64,000 nucleotides of DNA from Ignavibacteria bacterium (GTDB taxonomy: Bacteria; Bacteroidota; Ignavibacteria; Tepidaquicellales; Tepidaquicellaceae): the NCBI GenBank assembly GCA_026417495.1, contig JAOADD010000040.1, forward strand, positions 1 through 64,000. The letters run 5' to 3'. Numbering within the stretch: the stretch's first letter is position 1; each line of letters opens with the position of its first letter. The position numbers and the translations under genes were made by a program. The notes below the pieces were generated by a model. The model was not told the origin of the DNA, did no database searches, and saw nothing but the letters and a program-made list of their open reading frames with translations. Positions 36,816-45,229 of the stretch are shown here, one piece after another.

Positions 36816-37088
36816 ATGCAACAAAGATTAGTAAAGTGCGTAAAATTAAATAAAGAATTACCTGGTTTGCCTAAACCTCCATTTCCAGGAGAATTAGGAC
36901 TAAAAGTATATGAAAATGTATCTGAAGAAGCGTGGAAAATGTTTTTGGAATATTTCAAAATTATTGTAAATGAATTTCGGTTGGACTTAACAAAACCTGA
37001 AACAGATAAAGTTTTCTATAAGCAGGTAAATGATTACTTTTTCGGTAAAGGAGGAAAACTACCTGAACAATATGTGAAACCTGATTAA
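36816..37088 (+). CDS. YggX-like Fe(II)-trafficking / oxidative damage protection protein
   Basis: 90 residues, the size of YggX. Family elements in order: an early cysteine (KCVKL), PPFPGELGLKVYENVSEEAWKMF, a central IIVNEFRLDL, and a C-terminal YFFGKG. YggX is best known from Proteobacteria, where it protects Fe-S proteins. It sits between a periplasmic nucleotidase (3-base gap) and a stress-type phosphatase (8-base gap), so the three form one operon. Confidence 0.82.
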   Translation: MQQRLVKCVKLNKELPGLPKPPFPGELGLKVYENVSEEAWKMFLEYFKIIVNEFRLDLTKPETDKVFYKQVNDYFFGKGGKLPEQYVKPD

Positions 37089-37096
37089 AATTTTTC

Positions 37097-38620
37097 ATGG
37101 ATTATACACAATCATTTGACAATTATATAAAATATGATAAAAGTGAAGCATATGATTTATATTGTGATGAAAAGAATTTAATAAGATTCAAAAGAATACT
37201 TCTATTCTTGTCTATAATTGTGAGCATAGGCTTTATTGCCAGTATTGTGTCTGTAATAATTGATTCTGGTAACTTTTTCAAGTGGTTCAGAGTAGTATTT
37301 TACGCTTTATTATTAGCTGGTATTCTTTTTCTTTTTATTAGATATAATTTAATTTTTAACACTGCTAATATTAGAAAAAGAATATTTGTGTTTGTAATTT
37401 CATTTATTATTATTTTAACTTTTTACTCTACTATATCCTTAATTTCTAATGAACGTTTTAACCTTGAGAATTCAAATGTGAAAAAATCTGAGAACCAAAT
37501 TTTACAAGAACAATCAATAGATACAGCATTAAAAAAAGACAAACAGAATTATAAAACAGGATTAACAATTAATACATCAGAAGAAGGCGATACGAATAAA
37601 CTAGAATATACTTTATATTTTTGTCTAATTATAATTTTCTTGTGTTTATCAAAATCTGAATACATACAATTATATAGTTTATCTTTTGCATTTCCTTTCA
37701 TTTCACAACTTTTAATATCCCCTTCCTTTATATTTAAAGAAGGGCTAGTAACAACAATAGTTGTTTTCTCATTAACTTTACTTTCTTTAATTATTTCAAA
37801 TACATTAAGCACAAAGCGACAAAATAAATTTAATCAACAATATAACTACTACTATAAAAAGAACTATGATACCATTAGAATGAAAAAAGAACTGGACTAT
37901 GCAAGACAGATACAACTTTCAATGTTGCCAGAGCCTAAAAAAGTAATTGATGGTATAAAAATTTCTGCAATATCAATTCCTGCTATGGAAGTTGGGGGTG
38001 ATTACTTTGATTACTTTGAATTACCAGGTAAAAAACTGGGGGTATTTATTTGTGATGTATCAGGACATGGAGTTGCAAGTGCTTTATTACTCTCTGGAAT
38101 AAGAAGCAGTATACATTTAATTTTAGAAGATACTCATAACCCAAAGGAAATTTTCAAAAAACTAAACTTAATGATAAGAAGAACACAGCAGAGGAAAATG
38201 TTTGTATCTGCTATCTTTGCTGTTGTTGACCCACTTAACAATTCATTATTGTTTTACAATGCAGGACACTTACCACCCTATAAAATAGATAATAAAAACC
38301 AAGAATTGTTTTTATTTAAAAAACATAATGTTACTTTAGGATTATTTAATGATATACCTTATGAAAAAGAAAATGATGAAGTAATCATAGATTTCAATGT
38401 TGGGGATAAATTTATTCTATATACAGATGGTTTAAACGAAGCAATAAATAAATCTCGTGAAGATTATGGATTTGAAAGAATAGAAAACATTTTAAACAGT
38501 AATATAAATTCTCCTTCGGAGGAGCTTCTTAATAAAATAATAGATGATGTAAATAAATTTATGAGTGAAACTGAACAAATAGATGATTTGACAATTGTTA
38601 TTATTGAAAGATGTTCTTAA
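37097..38620 (+). CDS. Membrane-bound RsbU/SpoIIE-type PP2C phosphatase
   Basis: 507 residues. The N-terminal ~245 contain about six membrane helices in two groups (about 34-115 and 170-232) with a hydrophilic loop between. A short coiled linker leads to the conserved LDYARQIQLSMLPEP that starts RsbU domains. The PPM-type phosphatase (about 285-505) has metal-binding aspartates in EVGGDYFDYF and VFICDVSGHG, and a late LYTDGLNEA and IDDLTIVII. It would dephosphorylate an anti-sigma-factor antagonist (STAS) protein in response to a membrane signal. No STAS or kinase gene is next to it. Confidence 0.88.
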   Translation: MDYTQSFDNYIKYDKSEAYDLYCDEKNLIRFKRILLFLSIIVSIGFIASIVSVIIDSGNFFKWFRVVFYALLLAGILFLFIRYNLIFNTANIRKRIFVFVISFIIILTFYSTISLISNERFNLENSNVKKSENQILQEQSIDTALKKDKQNYKTGLTINTSEEGDTNKLEYTLYFCLIIIFLCLSKSEYIQLYSLSFAFPFISQLLISPSFIFKEGLVTTIVVFSLTLLSLIISNTLSTKRQNKFNQQYNYYYKKNYDTIRMKKELDYARQIQLSMLPEPKKVIDGIKISAISIPAMEVGGDYFDYFELPGKKLGVFICDVSGHGVASALLLSGIRSSIHLILEDTHNPKEIFKKLNLMIRRTQQRKMFVSAIFAVVDPLNNSLLFYNAGHLPPYKIDNKNQELFLFKKHNVTLGLFNDIPYEKENDEVIIDFNVGDKFILYTDGLNEAINKSREDYGFERIENILNSNINSPSEELLNKIIDDVNKFMSETEQIDDLTIVIIERCS

Positions 38621-38735
38621 TTGAATAAACTAAAAATTTAAAGTAGATTTGATAAAAGTAGAAGTTAAAATTTGGAATTTATCATTAAAAAAATCTGTTT
38701 TTTTATGTGAAATTCAATTTTGAAAAGTTCAAAAT

Positions 38736-39635
38736 ATGAAAAGAGGAATAATATTTAATATTCAGGAAAATGTAGTATATAATGACAAAATTTGGACAGT
38801 AATTTATTTAAAGGGATGTGCCTTAAATTGCTTATGGTGTGCAAATCCAGAGGGGCAAAAGAGAACTCAAGAATGTATGCATATTGAAAACTTATGTGAA
38901 AAATGTAAAGAATGTATCAAAAATTGTAAAAAAAATGCAATAAGATTTACTGATGATGGTATTCCTATCTTTAACCGAGAAATTTGCAACAGTTGTTCAA
39001 AATATGAATGTAAGAAAAATTGCAATTTAGAAGATATAAAAATATCAGGAAAATATTATTATGCAGAAGAACTTTTTAATAATATTAAAATCATAAAAGA
39101 TAAAAATTGGGCTGGAATCATTATTTCAGGTGGAGAACCTTTAATGCAACCTGACTTTGTAAGTGAGTTTGTTAATATTTGTTTAAAAAATGGTATTCCT
39201 GTAGGACTTGAAACCACAGGATATTTTAATTGGGAAAAAGTAAAAGGTTTCATCTATAAATTTGATTTTATATACTATGATTTAAAAATACTTGATTCAT
39301 TTCTACATAAACAGTTAACAGGAAAAGAAAATAAAATAATAATTAGAAATTTAAAAAAATTAGCAAAGAAAAATTCAGAAAAAATTACTTTGACTATTCC
39401 AGTTATAAGAAGTATAAATTCTTCACCCGAAATGTTTGAAGAAGTTGCAAGGTTATGCAATAAACTAAAAATAAATAAAGCAAGGTTATTGCCCTACCAT
39501 ACAAATGGAATTAAGAAATATCAAGAACTTGGTAGATTTTATGCATTACCTTTCGCTGTCCCTCCAACTGAACAAGAGTTAAATACACTTCAAAAAATTT
39601 TGCTAAACAATCAGATTGCCTGTCAAATAGCATAA
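38736..39635 (+). CDS. Glycyl-radical enzyme activating protein (radical SAM)
   Basis: 299 residues. Radical SAM cluster site Cys28-x3-Cys32-x2-Cys35 (CALNCLWC), then the insert typical of glycyl-radical activases with two ferredoxin-like 4Fe-4S sites (CEKCKECIKNC and CNSCSKYECKKNC), and the GGEP motif (SGGEPLM). It makes a 5'-deoxyadenosyl radical to install the glycyl radical on a partner enzyme under anaerobic conditions. No glycyl-radical enzyme gene is present in the window. A terminator follows, so it is an independent unit. Confidence 0.88.
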   Translation: MKRGIIFNIQENVVYNDKIWTVIYLKGCALNCLWCANPEGQKRTQECMHIENLCEKCKECIKNCKKNAIRFTDDGIPIFNREICNSCSKYECKKNCNLEDIKISGKYYYAEELFNNIKIIKDKNWAGIIISGGEPLMQPDFVSEFVNICLKNGIPVGLETTGYFNWEKVKGFIYKFDFIYYDLKILDSFLHKQLTGKENKIIIRNLKKLAKKNSEKITLTIPVIRSINSSPEMFEEVARLCNKLKINKARLLPYHTNGIKKYQELGRFYALPFAVPPTEQELNTLQKILLNNQIACQIA

Positions 39636-39637
39636 AA

Positions 39638-39667
39638 AAAGCCGAAGATAAAATAATCCTCGGCTTT
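39638..39667. terminator. Terminator between the activase and a convergent T9SS gene
   Basis: AAAGCCGA (39638-39645) pairs with TCGGCTTT (39660-39667). Inside, GAT/ATC can extend the stem after one mismatch. A and T runs flank it on both sides, so it can serve both converging genes. Confidence 0.78.
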
Positions 39668-39685
39668 AAAAATAAAAATTAATCT

Positions 39686-41041
39686 TTATTTCAAAAGTGT
39701 CATTTTCTTAACATCTGTAAAGGAATCTGTAATTAATCTATAGAAATAAATTCCCGATGGTAAATCTTGTGCGTCATAAAATACTTCATAAGTTCCTGCA
39801 GCAAGCCTTTCCTGTACAAGTATTTGTACCTCTTTTCCAAGTGAGTTGTAAACCTTAAGCGTTACAAATTCTGATTTAGGAATTGAAAACTTAATCGTTG
39901 TCCCTGGATTGAATGGATTTGGATAATTTTGTTCTAACACAAAACCATTGGGAACATTACCGCTGATAGGATTAACTCCACTTGTGGGTCCATATTTTAT
40001 TAAACCACCATTGGGAGCTGTACTAGAACCAAGTACGCCGTACCCTAAATTTTCGTTTAAAAATTCCATATCGGCTACTATATTAACAACAGCTTGTAGA
40101 GGAAGTTGTTCTCTTATCCAACTTGTCCCAAGATTAGTGGTTCTATACATAACACTTCCACCACCAGAGTCAATTGCCATTCTAATAATTCCCGCAGCTT
40201 TTATTGAATGCATATTCATGACAGCAAAAGATGTCAATCCTGGAGGTGGAGTTATAGCTGTATAAGATAAGCCACCGTTGGTAGTTCTCAAGATATTTCC
40301 ACCACTTGAACCAACTAAACCATTGTTATTATCAATGAAAGCAACAGCTTGGAAATAACAACCTTGACTGCCACCAGTTCCATTAACTGTAACACCACTC
40401 CACGTACCCCAGAAGCCATTTGCAGTTCTATAAATCTTAGCAGTAGTTGAATTAGGTATTGTATTAACAGACCCAATCCAGAAATGATTTGAATCAGTCC
40501 AATCCCATGCATTAATAACACCCCACTCACTACCAGCAATAGGAGCATTAGTAACTAGAACCCAATTTAAACCACCATTGCTTGTAGTTCTGAATTGATA
40601 AGGTTGCCCACTACCAGTTGGGTCCCCATAGTAAACACCGTAGTTTAGAGAAAACATCTTAATTCCATTACAGAAACTTCCTGGAATAGAAAGTTGTAAA
40701 GTCCAGTTATTTCCTCCGTTGCTCGTATAATACACACTACCTTGTACAGTACCTACCCAAACATTCAAGGAATCAATCGCATAAAGTCCATATAAATCCT
40801 GAGCAGGTAATCCACCATTAGCAAGTATCCAAGTTTGTCCACCATTGAAAGTTTTGTAAATTCTTGCAGCTCCACCAGATGCAAGACAAGCAACCCATAT
40901 TTGATTTGCATTTACAACGGAAATTGTAGTTGCAACTGGGTTAGGTGCTGGAAAGTTAGAAACAAAAGTCCAAGTGTTTTGAGCATTAGAAAAGCTCACA
41001 ACAACAAGTAACAAAATAATAAGAGTAAATAATTTTTTCAT
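39686..41041 (-). CDS. T9SS-secreted beta-propeller protein (Ycf48/sialidase-like repeats)
   Basis: 451 residues from ATG 41041. I chose this start over an in-frame TTG at 41056 because a Shine-Dalgarno (41047-41053) lies inside the longer version and a signal peptide begins exactly here (MKKLFTL ... SNAQ). Body: repeats of the 'TSNGGxxW' type (TFNGGQTW, TSNGGNNW, TTNGGLSY, TTNLGTSW), as in Ycf48/BNR beta-propellers. T9SS sorting domain about 365-451 (QNYPNPFNPGTTI ... KKMTLLK). Probably an extracellular binding protein; no enzyme motif seen. Confidence 0.85.
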   Translation of the reverse strand: MKKLFTLIILLLVVVSFSNAQNTWTFVSNFPAPNPVATTISVVNANQIWVACLASGGAARIYKTFNGGQTWILANGGLPAQDLYGLYAIDSLNVWVGTVQGSVYYTSNGGNNWTLQLSIPGSFCNGIKMFSLNYGVYYGDPTGSGQPYQFRTTSNGGLNWVLVTNAPIAGSEWGVINAWDWTDSNHFWIGSVNTIPNSTTAKIYRTANGFWGTWSGVTVNGTGGSQGCYFQAVAFIDNNNGLVGSSGGNILRTTNGGLSYTAITPPPGLTSFAVMNMHSIKAAGIIRMAIDSGGGSVMYRTTNLGTSWIREQLPLQAVVNIVADMEFLNENLGYGVLGSSTAPNGGLIKYGPTSGVNPISGNVPNGFVLEQNYPNPFNPGTTIKFSIPKSEFVTLKVYNSLGKEVQILVQERLAAGTYEVFYDAQDLPSGIYFYRLITDSFTDVKKMTLLK

Positions 41042-41046
41042 TTTAT

Positions 41047-41053
41047 CTCCTTT
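41047..41053 (-). promoter_or_regulatory. Shine-Dalgarno that fixes the start of the propeller gene
   Basis: AAAGGAG on the minus strand, 5 bases before ATG 41041. It decides against the TTG start at 41056. Confidence 0.7.
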
Positions 41054-41168
41054 CAATTTTAATTAAAAGTGAATAAAGATAATTCAAAAGAAAAAAATAA
41101 AAAAGGGCATTTAATTACATTTAAAATGAAAATTTCAATAAATAATTTTACTTGTAAATTAAGAATTT

Positions 41169-43850
41169 ATGGGAATACACAATCTTGATAGTTTTTTTAA
41201 TCCAAAGCGCATTGCATTAATGGGAGTCACCATCAATCCTAACAGTGTTGGTGGAAAAACACTTATTAATATTATTGGAAGCGGCTTTAGAGGTGTCGTT
41301 TATCCTGTCAATCCAACAAGTGAAGCTGTTTTAGGTATTCAAAGTTATCCCAATTTAAAATCATTACCAAAACAAGCTGATCTTGCTGTGATTTGTAGCG
41401 TTCCAGAAAAGGTTCCTGAAAATGTAAAAGAGTGTGGTGAATATGGAATTAGAAATATTATTATTATGTCTGCTGGTTTTAGAGAGATAGGTGAAAAAGG
41501 AGTAGAGCTTGAAAGAAGAATTCTGGAATATAAAAACTCCTTCGATAATATGAGGATACTTGGGCCTAATTGCCTTGGATTAATTGTACCTTCAATGAAT
41601 TTAAATGTTAGCTTTGCACCAGGTACCCCAAAAGAAGGTAATGTTGCTTTTATTTCACAATCAGGGGCTCTATGTACATCAGTCCTTGATTGGGCAATTG
41701 AAAAGAAAATTGGTTTTTCATATTTCATTTCAATAGGAAATGCTTTAGATGTAGACTTCGCTGACTTGATAGATTTTTTGGGAGAAGATGAAAAAACAAA
41801 ATCAATAATTTTATATATTGAATCAATAAAAAATGCTCGAAAATTTATCACAGCTGCACGCTCATTTGCAAGAACAAAACCCATAGTAGCATATAAAGCA
41901 GGTAGATTCCCAGAGTCAGCTGAGGTTGCTGCTTCTCATACAGGAGCACTCGCATCTGAAGATGCAATTTACGATGCAGCATTTAAAAGAACAGGAATTA
42001 CACGGGTGTACGATATTGGTGAAATATTTAATGTTACAGAGTTGATTGGAAGAAACAAAATACCAAAAGAATCAAAACTTGGAATAATTACCAATGCTGG
42101 TGGACCAGCTGTAATGGCAACTGATAAATTAGTAGAATTAAATGGTTCCCTTGCCACTTTTGAAGAAAAAACTATAAGTGAACTGCGAAACGCATTACCT
42201 CCATCTTCCGCAATCAGTAATCCCGTAGATGTATTAGGAGATGCTCCAACAAAGAGAATCACTAAAACAATGGAAATCATTCTAAAAGATAATAATGTAG
42301 ATGCCTTATTAGTTATCGTAACTCCTCAATCTATGACAAATCCAACCTCAATAGCAAAAGGAATAGTAAATATATCAACAACAACTAAAAAATTAATTCT
42401 TGCTGCTTTTCTTGGGGGTGAAAAAATGCGAGATGGGATAAAAATATTAAGTGATTCTGGAATACCAGTCTACACAACACCAGAGGAAGCAGTAACAGCA
42501 TTTATGATTCTTGTTGATTATTCAAGAAACCTCCAAAGTTTATATGAAACTCCAAAAGATATACCTGTAGAATTTACATTAGACCGAAATAAAATAAGAA
42601 AAGAATTCAACAATTTAATAAAAGATAAAGGGAGTGTTTTATCTGAACATTTATCAAAGAAAATATTAAAAAGTTATGGTATTCCAGTTACAGAAACAGA
42701 AATTGCAACTAATGAAAATGAAGCAGTAAAAATTGCAAATAAAATTGGATATCCAGTCGTCCTTAAGATATACTCCCCTGACATAACGCATAAAACAGAT
42801 GTAGGAGGAGTCGTATTAGATATAAGAAGTGATAATTCGGTAAGAAATGCTTTTAATGATATAATTTCAAAAACAAAACAAAAAAAGCCTGATGTTACAA
42901 TACAAGGTGTAACGATACAAAAAATGATTACCGTTGAAAATCCCATTGAATTAATTCTTGGTATTAAAAAGGATCATACATTTGGAACGGTAATTATGGT
43001 TGGAATGGGAGGAATTTATGCAGAATTATTTAAAGATAGGACTTTAGAATTTCCACCTTTAAATGAAAAGCTTGCTTTACGAATGTTAAAATCTTTGAAA
43101 ATATTCCCAATGTTAAGAGGCTATAGAGGTAAATCTATTAACTTAGAAAAATTAATCGAGATACTAATACGAATTTCTTATCTGGCAGCTGATTTCCCTG
43201 AAATAAAAGAATTAGATATAAATCCCCTGTTCGTTTTAGAAAATGAATCAATAGCAGTTGATGCAAGAATCATTTTAGATGAAAATTTAATAGGAAAAGA
43301 AATTAAAAAATATTCTCATCTTGCTCTACATCCCTATCCCGAGGAATATATAAAAGAAGTAAAATTGAAAGATGGTACTGATGTATTGCTTAGACCAATA
43401 AAACCTGAAGATGAACCATTATGGATGGATTTATTGGCAAGTTGTTCAAAAGAGTCAATTTATTCAAGGTTCAGGTATTTCTTTCAATGGCAGTCTCATG
43501 AAGTTGCTATTAAATATTGTTATATAGATTATGACAGGGAAATCGCAATTGTTGCTGAAATAAAAAAGAAAGATAAGAAACAATTGATTGGTGTTGGCAG
43601 GTTAATTGCAGACCCTGACCATGAAACAGTTGAATATGCAATTTTAATTAGTGATAAATATCAGAACAAAGATTTAGGTGGCATAATAACAGATTTTTGT
43701 TTTGAAATTGCGAAAAAATGGGGATTAAAAGAAATTGTAGCTCAAACTACAAGTGATAACGTCAGAATGATTTCTGTGTTTAAAAAACGAGGATTTAAAA
43801 TTAATTATGACCTTTCAAGTTCTCTCGTAGAAGTCTCTAAACCACTATAA
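41169..43850 (+). CDS. ADP-forming acyl-CoA synthetase fused to GNAT acetyltransferase
   Basis: 893 residues. Order: CoA-binding Rossmann domain (about 5-130, FFNPKRIALMGV), succinyl-CoA-ligase-like domains (about 150-460), ATP-grasp domain (about 490-705, with KTDVGGVVLDI) and a C-terminal GNAT domain (about 735-890, with GVGRLI and FKKRGF). The same order occurs in protein lysine acetyltransferase Pat/YfiQ. In Pat the ligase part is dead, but here the phosphohistidine motif SHTGAL is intact (His257). It may therefore really form acetyl-CoA or another acyl-CoA with ATP, or acetylate proteins, or both. The gene stands alone between T9SS genes. Confidence 0.88.
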   Translation: MGIHNLDSFFNPKRIALMGVTINPNSVGGKTLINIIGSGFRGVVYPVNPTSEAVLGIQSYPNLKSLPKQADLAVICSVPEKVPENVKECGEYGIRNIIIMSAGFREIGEKGVELERRILEYKNSFDNMRILGPNCLGLIVPSMNLNVSFAPGTPKEGNVAFISQSGALCTSVLDWAIEKKIGFSYFISIGNALDVDFADLIDFLGEDEKTKSIILYIESIKNARKFITAARSFARTKPIVAYKAGRFPESAEVAASHTGALASEDAIYDAAFKRTGITRVYDIGEIFNVTELIGRNKIPKESKLGIITNAGGPAVMATDKLVELNGSLATFEEKTISELRNALPPSSAISNPVDVLGDAPTKRITKTMEIILKDNNVDALLVIVTPQSMTNPTSIAKGIVNISTTTKKLILAAFLGGEKMRDGIKILSDSGIPVYTTPEEAVTAFMILVDYSRNLQSLYETPKDIPVEFTLDRNKIRKEFNNLIKDKGSVLSEHLSKKILKSYGIPVTETEIATNENEAVKIANKIGYPVVLKIYSPDITHKTDVGGVVLDIRSDNSVRNAFNDIISKTKQKKPDVTIQGVTIQKMITVENPIELILGIKKDHTFGTVIMVGMGGIYAELFKDRTLEFPPLNEKLALRMLKSLKIFPMLRGYRGKSINLEKLIEILIRISYLAADFPEIKELDINPLFVLENESIAVDARIILDENLIGKEIKKYSHLALHPYPEEYIKEVKLKDGTDVLLRPIKPEDEPLWMDLLASCSKESIYSRFRYFFQWQSHEVAIKYCYIDYDREIAIVAEIKKKDKKQLIGVGRLIADPDHETVEYAILISDKYQNKDLGGIITDFCFEIAKKWGLKEIVAQTTSDNVRMISVFKKRGFKINYDLSSSLVEVSKPL

Positions 43851-43862
43851 AGAATCAAAATA

Positions 43863-45209
43863 ATGAAAAAATTGTATTTATTCACATTTCTTTTTATTGT
43901 TACAAATTTTCTTTTTGTAAATAATAAAACTCTCTCTCAAGGTTGGGCTCCGCTTGGAAGTGGTATAAATGGTTCCGTCTATGCATTAAATGTTCATAAT
44001 AATGAACTAATTGCTGGTGGCTATTTTACAATTGCAGGAGGGTCAGTTGCAAATTGCATCGCAAGATGGAATGGAACCAATTGGGGGACATTTGGAAGTG
44101 GAATGAATGATTATGTGAACGCCATTTTATCTTTCAATGGACAATTATACGCAGGAGGAGGTTTTTGGATCGCTGGTGGTAATACTGTAAATTACATTGC
44201 ATTTTGGAATGGCACAAGCTGGCAATCTATAGCAGGTGGTATGAGTTATGATGTATATTCATTAACTGTGTGGAATAATTATTTAGTTGCAGGAGGTGGA
44301 TTTTTTTTGGCAGGTGGTAATACAGTTAATGGTATCTCAATGTGGCATGATTATTTTCAATCTTGGCTTTCACTTGGAGGGGGTATGAATAATGAAGTTT
44401 ATGCTCTTACCACATACAACAATCATCTCATTGCAGGAGGATTCTTTACATCTGCGGGTGGAACAACAGCTTATAGGATTGCAAGATGGAATGGTTTAAA
44501 CTGGTATGCTTTAGGAACTGGTCTTAATAATGGGGTTTTAGCTCTTACTGTTTATAATGGTGAACTAATTGCTGGTGGTCTATTCACAACTGCAGGAGGG
44601 AATAATGCAAATTACATTGCAAAATGGAATGGAACTAGCTGGTCTCCACTTGGAAGCGGTATGAATGAAAGTGTGTGGGCTCTGACTGTATACAATGGTG
44701 AATTAATTGCGGGTGGATGGTTTACAACTGCAGGAGGTGTTAGTGCGAAATATATTGCGAAATGGAATGGAACTAGCTGGAGCCCTTTAGGTAATGGAAC
44801 AAATGATAGGGTATACTCCTTGACTGTTTATAATGGTGAATTAATAGCAGGAGGCGATTTTACAGAAGCTGGTGGAATTCCTGCCAATCACATTGCAAAA
44901 TGGAGTGCCGCAACTGCAGTTAAAACAAATGAAAAAATTATACCGAAACAATACAAACTATTTCAAAATTACCCTAATCCATTTAATTCTTCCACAATTA
45001 TAGAATTTGATATTCCTTCAAATGAATTTGTCAACTTAAAAGTAATTGATATTAATGGAAAAGAAGTTCTAACTCTTTTAAACGGTTATATCAGAACGGG
45101 AAAACATTCAATCGAATTTAACGGGAATAACTTAACTAGTGGTATTTATTTTCTAAAAATGTCAGCAGGGAACTTTTCCGATGTAAAAACTATGATATTA
45201 ATAAAATAA
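43863..45209 (+). CDS. T9SS-secreted repeat protein (seven ~46-residue propeller repeats)
   Basis: 448 residues with a signal peptide (about 1-24). Residues about 32-352 are seven tandem repeats of the form 'VYNGELIAGGxFTTAGG..YIAKWNGTSWSPLGSGM', each about 46 residues; the last three are almost identical to each other, which suggests recent duplication. The T9SS domain is at about 360-448 (QNYPNPFNSSTII ... KTMILIK). Seven units fit a closed beta-propeller. Likely surface-exposed and adhesive; no enzymatic motif. Confidence 0.85.
   Translation: MKKLYLFTFLFIVTNFLFVNNKTLSQGWAPLGSGINGSVYALNVHNNELIAGGYFTIAGGSVANCIARWNGTNWGTFGSGMNDYVNAILSFNGQLYAGGGFWIAGGNTVNYIAFWNGTSWQSIAGGMSYDVYSLTVWNNYLVAGGGFFLAGGNTVNGISMWHDYFQSWLSLGGGMNNEVYALTTYNNHLIAGGFFTSAGGTTAYRIARWNGLNWYALGTGLNNGVLALTVYNGELIAGGLFTTAGGNNANYIAKWNGTSWSPLGSGMNESVWALTVYNGELIAGGWFTTAGGVSAKYIAKWNGTSWSPLGNGTNDRVYSLTVYNGELIAGGDFTEAGGIPANHIAKWSAATAVKTNEKIIPKQYKLFQNYPNPFNSSTIIEFDIPSNEFVNLKVIDINGKEVLTLLNGYIRTGKHSIEFNGNNLTSGIYFLKMSAGNFSDVKTMILIK
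43950..44905 (+). repeat. Seven tandem ~138-bp coding repeats
   Basis: DNA copies of the unit encoding LIAGGxFTTAGG...AKWNGTSW recur about every 138 bases. Copies 5 to 7 (about 44,535-44,905) are the most alike (e.g. TATAATGGTGAA and GGAACTAGCTGG recur). Unequal exchange could change copy number. Confidence 0.75.
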
Positions 45210-45229
45210 TTATATAGAAAGGATAAGAT

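Noticed and set aside
41042-41056. TTG at 41056 as start of the propeller gene
   Set aside because: The Shine-Dalgarno falls inside those five codons and the signal peptide begins at ATG 41041.
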